NCBI GenBank assembly: GCA_034766995.1
Contig: CM068317.1
Location: 49,376,425-49,440,424, forward strand
Reading direction: 5' to 3'
Length of the DNA: 64,000 nucleotides
Source of the DNA: Acanthacorydalis orientalis
Lineage: Eukaryota; Arthropoda; Insecta; Megaloptera; Corydalidae
Notes under the pieces: model-generated
The model's database searches: none
What the model saw: only the letters and a program-made list of their open reading frames with translations
Told to the model about the DNA's origin: nothing
Program-made: the position numbers and the translations under genes
Shown here: positions 34,918 through 48,483 of the stretch, piece after piece
Position numbering within the stretch: position 1 is the first letter of the stretch
Layout: each line of letters opens with the position of its first letter

Positions 34918-36674
34918 TTTTGCAAACGTAAAGGAAACAGAAAACTGACGAAAATCCATTCACACGTGTTACACAAACTGAATGAAAACGGCGCGGCGGC
35001 GTTTCAGCAGTTCCTCGCCGACCCACCCGGCACAATCGATACCGTCTACTTCATTTTGATTATTCGTTTGCGATGCTGTACAGAGTCGACCAGCGCGAAC
35101 ACTGGTCCGGAGCGCGCGTCAGACTCCGGCGTGTCGCCGCGCCGGCCGACTGGAGCGCTCCGGCACGCCGAGTACGTTGTTGAAGATAATTGGACAAGTC
35201 TACTATCGCCCTGTTGCCGATTAATTCGTCTCACGATGCACTATCGCCGTCAGCCGGCCGCCTCGAGTGACGCTCGGGGATCGGTTCGACGCACACTTCT
35301 GCTGGTCCGTTTGACGGGGCGTCGATTCCGAACGTGGAACAGATACCATCGACGTGATCGATCAGATTCGACAGAGGATGTCGAGGGCACGTTCGGGCTC
35401 GTGCGTCCGGTCGATGCGTTCGTGGTATTCGACGGTGCTTGTTTACATCCCGGTGATTAGTTCGCAACAGAGATGTCTGTACGAATATCGCAGCGGACCC
35501 GTTCCTCGAGATGTCTCTTCGTCGGGGACGAATCTTTTTAATGGTCGTAATTTGATTCGATCCTTTGTATCTCGATTTCAAATTATTATATGTTAGAATA
35601 TCCATATGAAGAGGTCGAAAGACGAATTCGGTAGGGAAAGGAACAGAAACAATAGTGACATCAAGAAACATCAAGGATTGGTTATATATTTTTTTAGAAA
35701 TAGTATGAGAAATCCTCAGATTTTACTTCATCCCATACTCGTTCAAATATGCCAACGTTGCTCCAAATGTATACATTTTTTACATATAATTCAAAAGTAA
35801 CACTGACAACTGCTATTTAAGTGTAAAATTGATTTATTTCTGATACGATTTTATTGTCACTGAATTCAGAAAATAACAAACATTTATCTGATCCGAATGG
35901 ACGAAGACCTCTAGAAAAACGTTGTCACATACTAAAAATCACGAAACAAATACCCGGACTTACGTTATATACATGTAGTGAACTAAACTGTAAATGTCTG
36001 TCGATAAAAATGAACCGAACTGTTGTTCGACTCGTCTGCATGAACTGTCGATATAAAAACGAAACGACGAACACGCCGCAGCACAACAACAGAAAACAAG
36101 TGAGTCGAAGGGGAAGAAAAATCGAAAAATTCGCACCGGCAGTTCCTGTAATCGTCGAAAACGGTTCAGCAATATTACTTTCTTATCGAATTGTCGGAGA
36201 TACGGGGGCCGAGCACCGCCGTCGACGAAAATACGACGCTCCAGCAGTACTTTGCAGATATATCGCGCGGTCATATCGCTATAAAACCATCGTCGGCGTC
36301 GCAGCGTCAAGTATTATCTTCGCCGTGCAGAAATTGCTTTCGTCCTCGAGTTTTATTGCCCGGCACTGTTTCGATCACCTACTAGTATTTGCGGTTCGTG
36401 TGTGTGAGTGTGTGTGTTGCCCCGGTGATGATATTAAACGAGTCGACGGTGTATCTGAATAACATCTCAAACACACCTTTATGATTCATCGCCGATTCTT
36501 TTTCTGTAACCTGGTAAAACGTGTACACACACTTTAGAGTGAAATCGGGCAGAAGAATCGACGCATTCGATTGGTTCTGAAGCGTGCTACAGGTTTTATG
36601 AAACGAAATGTAGTTATAGAAATAAAAAAAAAAAACAAATAATTCATCGATTAATGACTACTTTCTAGACGGAA
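34623..36674. other. CpG-rich region with long open frames, no recognised gene
   Basis: A TA tract lies at 34880-34914. Bases 34970-35560 are strongly CpG-rich, with a 164-codon plus frame opposite 62- and 147-codon minus frames; opposing frames argue against reading either as a gene. A 202-codon frame (35854-36462) begins at TTG, not ATG; its first ATG is near 36010. It has a CxC...CxxC arrangement (NCKCLSIK, LVCMNCRY) and a basic stretch, but no domain I can name, and a 116-codon frame lies opposite. No splice-site or poly-A evidence was recognised. Confidence 0.45.
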
Positions 36675-37115
36675 AAGCTAATTCTACACCTCTAAATTGA
36701 ACCAATCATAACACTGTTTCAAATCAAAAGATTTTCTTGTCGATTTAGGATTTTAAAGTACCAATGTTAACATTTAAAAGCCGATTTGTATCTTCGGCAG
36801 ATAGTTGGAGTAACTCCATAAAACAGTAGTGAAGAATGGCGTCCGAAAAACAATATATCAGACATTCTATACTTTTCGCATTCCAGTTGGAAAAAAATAC
36901 CGCCGAAGTAACGAAAATGATTTGTTCAGCTCGGATGGAAGGTTCTGTGGCGCATAAAATCTACAAAGGACGCTAAAACAGAATAAGAAGTCCGAAAATG
37001 CATTCTCAACTTCATAGACTCGAACCTGCTATCTCGTTTTCGACAAGGGATTCGTTAATTACCAGACAGTTGGAGAAAAGTTACAGAAAATAATGGAAGA
37101 TATAATTTTCGAAGG
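36675..37115 (+). mobile_element. Mariner-derived MITE, family C (copy 2), 3' end worn
   Basis: A 5' end remnant (attctacacctctaaattga) leads to ATG at about 36838. The reading is MASEKQYIRHSILFAFQLEK, then NTAEVTKMICSA, and after the common deletion RSPKMHSQLHR and remains of the KLPDRWEKVI..NGEYFED end (gttggagaaaagttacagaaaataatgg). The 3' TIR is not recognisable. Confidence 0.75.
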
Positions 37116-37558
37116 AAATCTTGTTGTTTTCACAGGATTAAGTCGCAGAAAGCCTATAATTTAGAGAAAAAAACCGATATATCTGTGAATGTTGGCATTG
37201 GGATTAATCGAAAATGGTTGATAATTATTTACTGAACAATTTTGTACAGAATTTATTTTCTGGTCCGTGGGCTGAGAAAATAATGTGTTCGTGAAATTTC
37301 TGTAAGTACTTAAAATGTTATTATTCGAATCAACATAGAATTGAACGATAATGTAAATGTTTTCCCTCAAAAACTGTTTTACAGAAACATCATCCGAACA
37401 ATACTGACATAAAATGAGACACTAATGGTTCGCAACACCGACAAACTCTGCATCCGTAATCAATCATTCAATCAATCAATTGACACAAAAGACGACCGAC
37501 TGTAAAGATTTGTGAATAAAATCTTGCATGTAACCATCATTTAGTGTGTTTTTTTTTA

Positions 37559-37623
<65 letters not shown>

Positions 37624-39329
37624 GAAAAAAACATAGGATTTGTGTTATGACACGTGGGTCCTTAAAGTTTATACATACTTCGTCGTGCTGCTCGACAGAA
37701 AAAAGATATTAACTTTGTTCATTTCGGTGTCGCGTGAATTAGATTGAAAATGATAAATTATTTTACAGTCAGACGATTCATGTAAGTAACTGAATTCCGG
37801 GCGAGGTCCATTAACAAAAAATAATCATACCCTCGTCATTTGTCGTCCGTAATTATTCTCGATGAGAAATTCGCGCAGTAAAACGGAAATATTGATATGA
37901 AAGTAAGGACATTCTGTTAAATGGGAAAGTGAATAAGTGTTTTAGTAAATGGGCTGTTTATCTTTTTCGAACAATCGGAATTGATGGAGTGAATTATAAT
38001 TCTTGCGGTTAATTTTCGACAATTCTGTATAAAGATTTCGAATGAAGTTAGAACGGAGTGTTTTTATAGCACTGTAGATAAATTAATTATCATTTCGCTT
38101 CCACTGAAACTAAACCATGCACAACAAACCATAAAAATATTCAATAAACTATAACTGATTCTTACAGATGTATATATATTTGAATAAAGATGCTCTCTCA
38201 TTTTTATTTCGCCAAGGTACAGACACATTTCAGAAGACTTTAGTAACACTTAACGACAGTTTCACGATTATATTGTCACGATTCATTACCAGCTCAATTC
38301 TGAAATTATAATAAAAAATCAGAACTGAATATAGAAAACTGGAATAATCAGTCTCGTAGAATGAACACGAATCCTGGTGGATTAAGGAAAAAAATACATG
38401 TCAGATAATCAGATTTAAATCACTGCACATTACTGCTCAGCTCAAATTAATTTTCATTTATCTGTAAGTACTGCAGATATATATTTGACCGTTTTACAAA
38501 CAGAGATTAATTTTTGTATCTCTCTAAGAGCATATATATTTCTCTCTTTATACATATATATATACATATACACATACAACTCATAGCATCGTACAAATAT
38601 AATTACTTTTGATAATATCTCTCGCACCCCAGTCCGGAATAAACTAGCTTACATATTATAGTCTCTTGTAAGCCAATGAACGTAAATAACTGTCGACAGA
38701 ATGGACAAAGGGGTGTAATATGTGTCGGGATTAAAACTGCACGCCCGCCGCGGCTTACACAAACAATTCGTGCGGGCATTAAGAACGTTAAAATTGTTCC
38801 GAAGGAAATTATCGGACTGTTGTTATTTAGAATTAATTGAATTCGCCGGATCCGCAGCCGTAAATTGTTTTATGAGACTCGGCAACGGACGCCGACTCGA
38901 CAGCGCCGTCCGTCGGATCACGTGCACGTGTGCACCTCATCGAACCGTGTACGGATGCGTTTAAGAAAAAAAATCGACGATAGGTGCGAGCGGAAAAGAA
39001 GAGGGAAAAAATCAACGGTTGTACGCGTACAGAACGGCAGGAGTTAACGTGGAATGACGTCGGGTTAGAGGAGTGAAAATGTTTTAAGTTGTTCGAAAAA
39101 ACACAATCTCTTTTTTCGCATGAGGTGAAAGTAATTTTTTTCGAACACTCTGGGCCTTGCTTCTCCATCGCTTTAAGTTTTTCACATGTGTGAATTTTGA
39201 ATTTTAGAAATGTCGATAACTTTGATAGCTTAATCTCCGAAACTTTTTAAAAATCACAAAAAATTAATGCGGAATCTTCTTGAAGAGTTAAAAGAGCTCT
39301 ATCCGCAGATATTTTAGTTTTTATCGCCG
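37116..39329. other. AT-rich spacer with TA tract, CpG-rich patch and short dispersed repeat
   Basis: TA tract 37563-37618. A degraded dispersed repeat lies near 38105-38200. A CpG-rich patch at 38720-39010 has 80- and 111-codon frames on opposite strands, neither with a domain. Bases 39067-39152 pair with 31757-31845. Confidence 0.45.
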
Positions 39330-39725
39330 AAAAAACCCTGATCAACACTCAAAAAATTTGCTCAACAGTTCGAAGTTGATAGTCACTACGTTCACAAGCG
39401 ATTGGAAAGATACGGAAAGAAGGTAGATGGCTGCCACATGAATTGACCGAAGATGTCTTTGATAATCGTTTAAACATTTCGATTTCATTGCTTGCGAGGC
39501 ATAAAAAGAAGAGTTTCTTGTGGCGTATCTTGACCGGCGATGAAAAATACGCAAGAAATCATGGGTTGATCCTGGTCAACCATCAACGTCGACACCAAAG
39601 CGAAACATCCAAAATACTTTGATTAATGTACTGGAAAATACTTTAATGTACTCACACATATTTTTATTGAAATAAATGCTCAAAGAACCACAAAAAAACA
39701 GCAGATTTCAATGCAACCTCCTAAT
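39330..39725 (+). pseudogene. Internally deleted mariner, family A, second copy
   Basis: After remains of the EENPDQHSKNLL block it reads EGRWLPHELTEDVFDNRLNI, SISLLARHKKKSFLWRILTG and DEK, including the first catalytic Asp. It breaks just where the 4.8 kb copy has KWIYFDN, continues out of frame as WVDPGQPSTSTPKRN, and then jumps to the 3' untranslated end and TIR (gatttcaatgcaacctccta). The second and third catalytic blocks are missing. Homology with the 4.8 kb copy continues to the last base of the TIR, which fixes the shared terminus. Confidence 0.85.
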
Positions 39726-40532
39726 ATTTACTTATTCAATGAAAAATATAGTTTGACGTGTGTGTGTGTGCGAATGAACGAATATGTAGCGAACGATAAC
39801 ACCGAACAAATAATTGTAAGACAAGCAAACACGTGCCTCTGCCACCAGATAAACGAGACGTGTTTCCGAAACGAGCCGCGTATCCCTTAACGCACAATAT
39901 ATTATGTTAATGGAGTCTTTACAAATCGGACGCTCCGACCGCTAATGGCCCAGTAGCCATAAAACATTTACAAAAGACGCGAAGAACGAACGGTAACTCG
40001 GCTCGCATAACTGTAACACGAAACTTTTACTAAGTGGCAACTGTCGTTCCGAAAACTTTTAACTCGCTCGCCGGGAGTTAATTTGATTCGAGTACAACTT
40101 TGAATGGATGCGAATTTTGATAACTTCCAACGTTTAATCAGCGATAAATATCGTTTTAGAACGGACGGCCGAGGCGCGGCCGGCGATGCGGGCGCGTTTA
40201 TCCGAAAACCGGAAAAAAAGAAAACTTTATTTTTTCTTTTTTTTTAAAAAAAAACCGTATTGAACGAAACATGATCATGTTTTTTTTTTATACTAAAGAT
40301 ATGATGTAAACAAACAAGGTACGTATTTACATTCGAGTGTTTATCAGAATCAAATATGAAACGGAATTGTGAATTCAATCGAGCGCGTTTTAATTTATTC
40401 AGAGAACTCGTTCCGTGAGTTCGAGTAATTCCCTTATGAATAGGAAGTATGTTTGTGTAATTTTATACCGAAGAGTGTTTGAAATGTGTTAATGTATCTG
40501 TCGGAAATGAAATAATTGTACAGATATATACG
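39726..40532. other. Spacer with TG tract and mild CpG patch at 40130-40220
   Basis: A short (TG)n lies at about 39759-39770. No genes or known repeats seen. Confidence 0.4.
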
Positions 40533-40650
40533 TGGGTCGTTTGAAAAGTATGGTCAATTTGTAATGATGTGGCGCAACGATTCGTTACCAAACCAGGACA
40601 ACGCGCGCCGTCCCATAAATCGACCGTCACAGTGGCAAAATTGCACAAAT
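40533..40650 (+). mobile_element. Mariner family B, 5' TIR joined to catalytic block
   Basis: The terminus gggtcgtttgaaaagtatgg is followed after about 40 bases by nccaggacaacgcgcgccgtc and aaaattgcac. These bases match 59027-59085, the HQDNAPSHKSTVPMVKLHE region of the family B copy. Everything between, including the N-terminal domain and first catalytic Asp, is deleted. Confidence 0.7.
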
Positions 40651-40978
40651 CACAAATCAAAGGACGTTGATGGCGCGATTCAGTGGATCCTTATCTAATG
40701 AACGAGATAGTGAGATTGAATTGGAAATAAATTTCGGCAACACAGTTCTGATATTATAGATAAATCTACTGACACTTCCTGTAACTAAATCCTCCATAGA
40801 TTATTCTGTACTCGCACACTCTGATGATGATGACATCTCCATCGGAATGCATGTTAGAAATAATCAAATATGATCGATAATGATTTATTGAATACTTATG
40901 TGGTTTGTGGTATGAAGATACAATTAATCATCTTTCCATCTATTTAACTCTCTATCTATTTATTTATTCGTTCATTTA
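40651..40978. other. AT-rich spacer with stem-loop repeat
   Basis: Copy of the dispersed motif at 40818-40850 (ctgatgatgatgacatctcc, atcggaatg) followed by gatcgataatgatttattga. A decayed TATT/ATCT tract leads into the next element. Confidence 0.45.
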
Positions 40979-41534
40979 TTAGGTTATCAGGAAAATAATT
41001 GCAGTTAGTGACCATTTTTTCTTTTTTCGATTTTCCTAGCTGTTTCAAGCGGTCCAGAACTGTTGGACGACTAACGCTTAATTTTCGTGCTAGCTCTCGA
41101 ATTGTTGTGTGTGGTTCTGATTCAATTTACACCTTCAGTCGGTTGTGATGTATCGGAGAAGGACGTCCGAGACCTTCATCATCTTCAAGACACTCGTCCC
41201 CGGCTCGGATGCTTTGGAACCGCCATCGTACGGTACGTTCCTTAACAATACTCACACCAGAAGCATCGTTTAATTTATGAGCAGTTTTTTTTTGCTTTTC
41301 CATCCATTTTGAACTCATACGAAAATTCTTTTTGTTACTTTTTCATGTTTAATTCAATAGCCCAATTTGAAACAAAATTAATGATGAAACTAAAGTCGAT
41401 GTTACCGAAATATAGACCGAAAAATGCACTTTCAAATGATATCAATATGAACACAATGAGATGACATTTCATCAAAAAAAAAATAAGGTTAGAATTCAGA
41501 AAACGAAAAACACAATTATTTTTCTATCAATTAT
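40979..41534 (-). pseudogene. Internally deleted mariner, family D, with both ends
   Basis: The left end starts TTAGGTTATCAGGAAAATAA at 40979. The right end, inverted, reads gatagaaaaataattgtg near 41534. On the minus strand an ATG at 41318 opens MSSKWMEKQKKTAHKLNDAS, then VKERTVRWRFQSIRAGDE, then LEDDEGLGRPS. After one stop it continues ESEPHTTIRELARKLSVSRP and TVLDRLKQLGKSKK. That is the complete DNA-binding half of a mariner transposase, though it is about 20 residues short between KTAHKLND and RTVRW. The catalytic half is deleted and the helix-turn-helix runs straight into the terminus. Confidence 0.85.
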
Positions 41535-43263
41535 TATCCACCTATCTACCTCATTATTCATTTATGTATCTTACTATCTATCCATCTATCTATCTAAACA
41601 CATGTTTCTTCATGTTCTAAACTGAAAATCTTCATCGAATCTACTTCATTCTATAAAACTCTCTCGCTTAAATTTCAAAACCGTTCCGTACACTTTTCTT
41701 AACGCTTGTGCCGGATATCGCCCACTTTAGCAGAAAGAACAACATCGAAACCTCTCCCTTTCGATTCCTTCCATACAGCTATATATAGATACGTTGTAAT
41801 ATAATCTGAATAAAAATGAGATTTCCGATTATTGATTGGGTAATTTTCGGCCGTCAATGATAAAATATGTTAATGCGTTCGCCGCGGGGGCGAAAACAAA
41901 CTTGAAAAGTGAATGATTGATGCAAGAGCCGTGTCTCCTTCGGCGATATCGATCCCCTAGATATGGAAATGAGATTTTTCGGATAATTATATTGTGTTTT
42001 CATGAGCTTACATGTATACTAAGTCGTTTAAAACTCATCGTCCATCGCTATTGGAACAAATACATGCATTGTGGTTAAAAAAAAGCTTTTCCTCTGTCTT
42101 TCTTCTCTGGAGATGATGGAATCATCATCGAAATACGTTTAAATGACAATCGACGATCTATCCGAAGAAGAAAATGTCATCTGTGAGACTAGAAACGTAT
42201 TCGTTTGTGAAACCAGCTCATAAATTCATACATATCCCCCTACTAACCCTATTATCCGACATAAAAAAAACTTAAATAATGAATTTCATACTTTTCGAAC
42301 GTCTCTTTCATATTTACAACCGATTTCGAAATAAGCGAACCGACGAGACAGTCGATTACTCGGCACGTTCTTCATCCGTGTTTTTTTCTTCTCTTAATTA
42401 AATTCAAAACACAAGACGGAAAAATACGTTCAACCCTTACAAGAACAGCCACGGCATCATCTTATCGCCGATCTCGTTCATTTCGTTCGGCTTTCGTTCT
42501 AGCGGAAAGATGTGACACGAAATCGATTCGATTGATTTGTTATCTCGACCTTTCTTATCATTAAAGTGATATCCGCAGGACGGCCGCAGTTCATTCGTTT
42601 TATTAAACGACAAAAAAATGAACCCCGCGTAACGTCAAGTCGTCGTTTGGGTCGACGGGCGTTGTGCGCGGAAAAAAATGTAATGAAATTGATTGCTCGG
42701 AACGAGAGAAAAAAAAGAAAAGGATAATCAGCTGACAGCACGATATCTGCCACTTTTTTTAATTCATAAACATACAAATATTTTATGTGTGTGTGTGTTC
42801 TGTTAACATTTCGTCCGTATGACGTCGCCGCGTACATTGTATTGACTGTTCGAATTTTAAATTCCGTCCGACGAGTTTGTTTTCGCGGAAAGCTTTCATT
42901 AATTGAAAATGGAAACGTACGAATTACTAAAAGCTTTTGTCGATTAAACATATCGTCTATTGTTTAAATAGTGGACTAAATCGGAAATTAATTGAAACGG
43001 TTTCGTGTTACCTAGCGCCGGACTCGACGACGGAGTGAATGACACGAATCGCGCGCCGTTTCTTTTTTTTTCGACCGAGTTTTATTTATCTTCGGAATTA
43101 TTGACATAGAGTCTAGAAGATGAATATTTCGCACAGTGACAAGCAGCAAACGTTTTCTCATCGATATGCAAATCAAAAAAATGAATGATTTTCAAGCGAG
43201 AAAAAATACATTACAGAAGTTACTTTTTATTTTTTTCTTATCATCTACCTTATCATTTATTTT
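41535..43263. other. Spacer with stem-loop repeat and two CpG patches
   Basis: Stem-loop copy at 42106-42135 (GATGATGgaatCATCATC followed by GAAA). CpG-rich 42470-42680 and 43000-43090. A 150-codon minus frame (42499-42951) has no domain. Confidence 0.4.
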
Positions 43264-43715
43264 ATGGTTCTAGGATAATCGTCTCCTAGACAAAACCACC
43301 CGGCCATTAACCCCCTGTAAATACCCCTCTCCTCTCCCATGAAAAATAATCTTTTTGTAAAAACACCCGAACATAAATCCCCCGTGTAAAAAACATTCCG
43401 GACATTAGCACCCTGTAAAGAATAGAAAAAATTAACATTTAACGGGGTAGTAATGTGTACTCATAAATACAGTTTTACTACATAATAATATGTAATAATG
43501 GTTCTAGGACAATTATCCCCTGAACAACCCCACCCCTCGGAGAGTAACCTACCATCAATAACCACCCGGACAAAAATCTCCGTGCCAAAAAAAATCCGGA
43601 CATTAACCTCCCGTGTAAAAACACCCTCGGACATTAATCCGCCGTATAAGAATAAAAATTCTTTCAAAAAATTCCTCGACACAACGAACAATGGATAAAA
43701 AAATCTATTATTAAT
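43264..43715. repeat. CCGGACA-module repeat, two copies in tandem
   Basis: Two heads, tatggttctaggataatcgt (43264) and aatggttctaggacaattat (43497), are each followed by modules built on c-ccggacattaacctcccg and tgtaaaaaca. The tail cgtataagaataaaaattct, attcctcgacacaacgaac and aatggataaaaaaatctatt is the same as at 19.87-19.93 kb. The frames open across it (66-76 codons) are by-products of the repeat. Confidence 0.8.
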
Positions 43716-43729
43716 TTGCTCACCATATC

Positions 43730-44256
43730 TATCTTACTATTCATTTTTCTAATTTATTATCTATCAATCGAGTTTTCACTAGTTATCAACTAGTTATCAC
43801 TCTAGTTTTTTCTTATATGTTCTCTTATCTACCTACCTATCCATTCATTTATTCATCGATCCGCCCATCTCTCTATTTAGCTATTTATCTACTTATCTAA
43901 TTATTTATCTTAGTATCTATATGTTAAATTATCCATTTTACTATCCTTTTATTCTTCTATCTATCTACCTAATTCTTTTATCTGTTTATTTATCTGTCTC
44001 ACTATCTTTGTTTCCATTCAACTCTCTATCGTTCCGTCTATATTCACCCCAAACACCCTACCTACTTATCCGTTAATACTATTTTACTCTTCACAGATTT
44101 ATTTAGCATACTGTTCTTTTAAATATTTTTTTATTAATTTCTTTTTCTATTTATCTCTCTATTTGTTTATTTTACTACCATTCTATTTATATATCTACCT
44201 ATCTTTTTGTCCATGCATCTAGTTATTTTTCTATATATATATATATATATATATAC
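43730..44256. repeat. Decayed (ATCT)n-like simple-sequence tract
   Basis: About 500 bases dominated by tatcta, ttatct, ctacct and ttcatt variants with no long perfect run. It ends in a short (TA)n at 44231-44256. An old, expanded tetranucleotide tract explains it. Confidence 0.75.
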
Positions 44257-46203
<1,947 letters not shown>

Positions 46204-46695
46204 TTTAGGTGCGAATATTAAATTGAACGAATCATAATTCTGTTTTTAATTAAAGTATTTTCGTGTCAATTTAGAATTGAGAAGTATCGACCTTATGTTT
46301 AAAAGCCAGAATATATCAAGCAGTTGACATAATCGCACAAGACAGTGGTGAATATGTTGTAGTCCGAAATGCAGCATATTAAGCATTGAATTCCGGTTGA
46401 AAAATGCTGCTAAATCAGGTTGAATTATTTGTTCATGCTTAGGACTAAGTGCTGTGACATATAAGATATGCAAAAATACTAAAACAGTCAAAGAAATCCG
46501 AAAATTCATTACAGCTTCATCGACTCAGTCATCATCTTTTTTTCGATAAGTGATTTGTCAGTTACCTGAGAGACGGAGAAAAATTATATAAAATAATGCA
46601 AGAGATATTTAGAGGCTGGAAATGTCTTCCATTTTTTTAAATGAATATGCATTTTTTATACAAAAAAACATACCGAATTAATTTGTACAACAAAT
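46204..46695 (+). mobile_element. Mariner-derived MITE, family C (copy 3)
   Basis: 5' end ttaggtgcgaatattaaatt, then leader, then a start region read as SEMQHIKH and VEKCC with stops. The common junction tgcaaaaatactaaaacagt-caaagaaatccgaaa follows, then the C-terminal end and the 3' end taccgaattaatttgtaca. Coding is fully decayed. Confidence 0.8.
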
Positions 46696-47349
46696 AGATG
46701 TACGAATGCACAAACTCTCGCAGAAATTTTTTGATCAGTTTGCAAGTCGACGCTTTTCACCAAAATGTGTAACAATATTTTGTGACCATCGGTCAAGAGA
46801 TCTTAAGCAGTGCTACGACGCTGTTTTCTCGTATAATAAAAAATATATTATGTTCTTTTATGCACTGAAAAGAAGTGTTTCAAAAGAGGACGACGAACAG
46901 TGTTCACAACGGAAGATACATACGGAGATAATAAAGAAATACAGAAGTATTTTTCAAAGAAAGTGAACACTGATACACTGTGTTAGGTAAGATAAACATT
47001 TGTGGATTCAACTTACCAGGTCGAATAAATAGAAAACAATTTTTTTAAAAAAATAAAAATCATTTCTTGGTAAACTGAACACGTGTTCGAAATTTACAAA
47101 GAAAATCGTAGAACTTATTCAACCTGTCAGATGTGTCGCCCTATTTTAAAACTGTATACGTACATTGTGTCACAAAAGTTATGGGATGAGAATACTCGTC
47201 AAATAGAGTACATGCAGCTGCTGTAATACTGAATTGAATTGTAACGAAATGACATTAGATTCTTTTTTTTAAAAATCGATGATTTTATACCTCAAATCCA
47301 TCTTCATGACGACTATACTCATGGTACACAGCTGATAGGTTAATTATTT
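46696..47349. repeat. Dispersed repeat pair member (46817-47100) and flanks
   Basis: Bases 46817-47100 match 57179-57470. Shared blocks: gacgctgttttc, ttctgttcttttatgc, agaagtgtttcaaaagagga, acggagataataaagaa and acatttgtggat. An 86-codon frame reads FYALKRSVSKEDDEQCSQRK; its counterpart at 57.2 kb reads FYAMTRSVSKEDDKQCSQWD. Substitutions fall in all codon positions and the frame is broken upstream by a stop in the 57 kb copy, so coding is doubtful. Confidence 0.65.
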
Positions 47350-47841
47350 GATGTAAAAATTAATTCTGTGCCTTTGAATTGAATTAATCATCAACTCTGC
47401 TTCGATTTAAAATCTTTTCTTCTCATCTTAGAATTTTGTAGTGCGAACCTTAACATTTAAAAGCCACTATACATTTCTGCCAAGAAGTTGACATAACCTC
47501 ACAAAACAGTGTCCGAAAATAGTATATTAGAAAATCCATGCTTTTCGTATTTCAGTTAAAAAAAATGCTGCACAAGTGATTCGTCCAGCTTTTGGAGGTG
47601 TCGTGACGTGTAAAACATGCAGACAATGCTGAAACAGTGGAAGAGGTCCGAAAATGCATTGAAAACTTCATCGAATCAAATACGCCATGTTTTTTTTTTG
47701 ATAAGAGGTTCGTTAGTTGTAAACTTATACAAGATAATGAAGGGACGTTTTGAGGATTGAAATCCAATCCACTTTTCTGTAAATAAATTCAATCATTTCC
47801 TATAAAAAAAAAACGCACCGGAGGAATTTGCGCATCTGATA
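47350..47841 (+). mobile_element. Mariner-derived MITE, family C (copy 4), both TIRs
   Basis: The 5' end gatgtaaaaattaattctgt pairs with the inverted 3' end (cgcaccggaggaatttgcgc-atc). Inside is the common junction, tgcagacaatgctgaaacag then tggaagaggtccgaaaatgc, which restores the frame CIENFIESNTPCFF. That is the mariner C-terminal region, continuing to a worn NGEYFED end. It is the clearest complete copy. Confidence 0.85.
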
Positions 47842-48284
47842 CTACTCTACAAATTGCGTTTCAGCACAGAACCGAAGAAACAACGTGCATATATTAAAAA
47901 GGGGCGTGCATCGAGAATATACCAGAACGTCCCCCTGTATATGCTACCTGTCCGTGTGCGCACGTATACGAAAATGAACCAAGATTCGCTTGTGGACCGC
48001 GTGTAACGTATCCGAAATCATAAAATTAAGTATGAAGTTTATGTGCGCGGAAGACGGGTCCCTCACTTAGATTCTGCGGGGGTGTTTCTCGGTCACCGTA
48101 CACGTACACAAGTACCAGGTGCGTTCCGAGCTTTCATTACAGATTTTATGCTCAAAAAAGATAGATGTGACATTTCCGCCTGCATTTAATATATTAAACG
48201 TCAGAATCAACTGTCGCCAGAATATATCAACAGATATGTGCGTGGGTGGCATGTGGGTAGGCGGGCGGTTGAGTAGTGATATAA

Positions 48285-48325
<41 letters not shown>

Positions 48326-48483
48326 CATATTAAATTATTATTACTAAAAATACAAGCATTTGTTAATGCTTGTACATAATCTTGCTTAATATTCTGCTTG
48401 CTGCATAATCTTAAGAGTGACAAGTTATAGAAAATCTCTGGTTTCAGCATCTTGGATAACTTTTCTACATACCTTAGAATTAG
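47842..48483. other. Spacer with TA tract at 48287-48322
   Basis: Modestly CpG-rich at 47900-48070. A 140-codon minus frame passes through the TA tract and is not credible. Confidence 0.4.

Noticed and set aside
34966..35674. 164-codon plus and 147-codon minus frames
   Set aside because: They overlap on opposite strands in a CpG-rich patch and show no recognisable domain; the plus frame starts at GTG. Composition explains them.
42106..42140. Hammerhead ribozyme in the stem-loop repeat
   Set aside because: The core would need CUGANGA outside the stem. Here the GA belongs to the 7-bp stem and one core base differs, so I kept only the repeat family claim.
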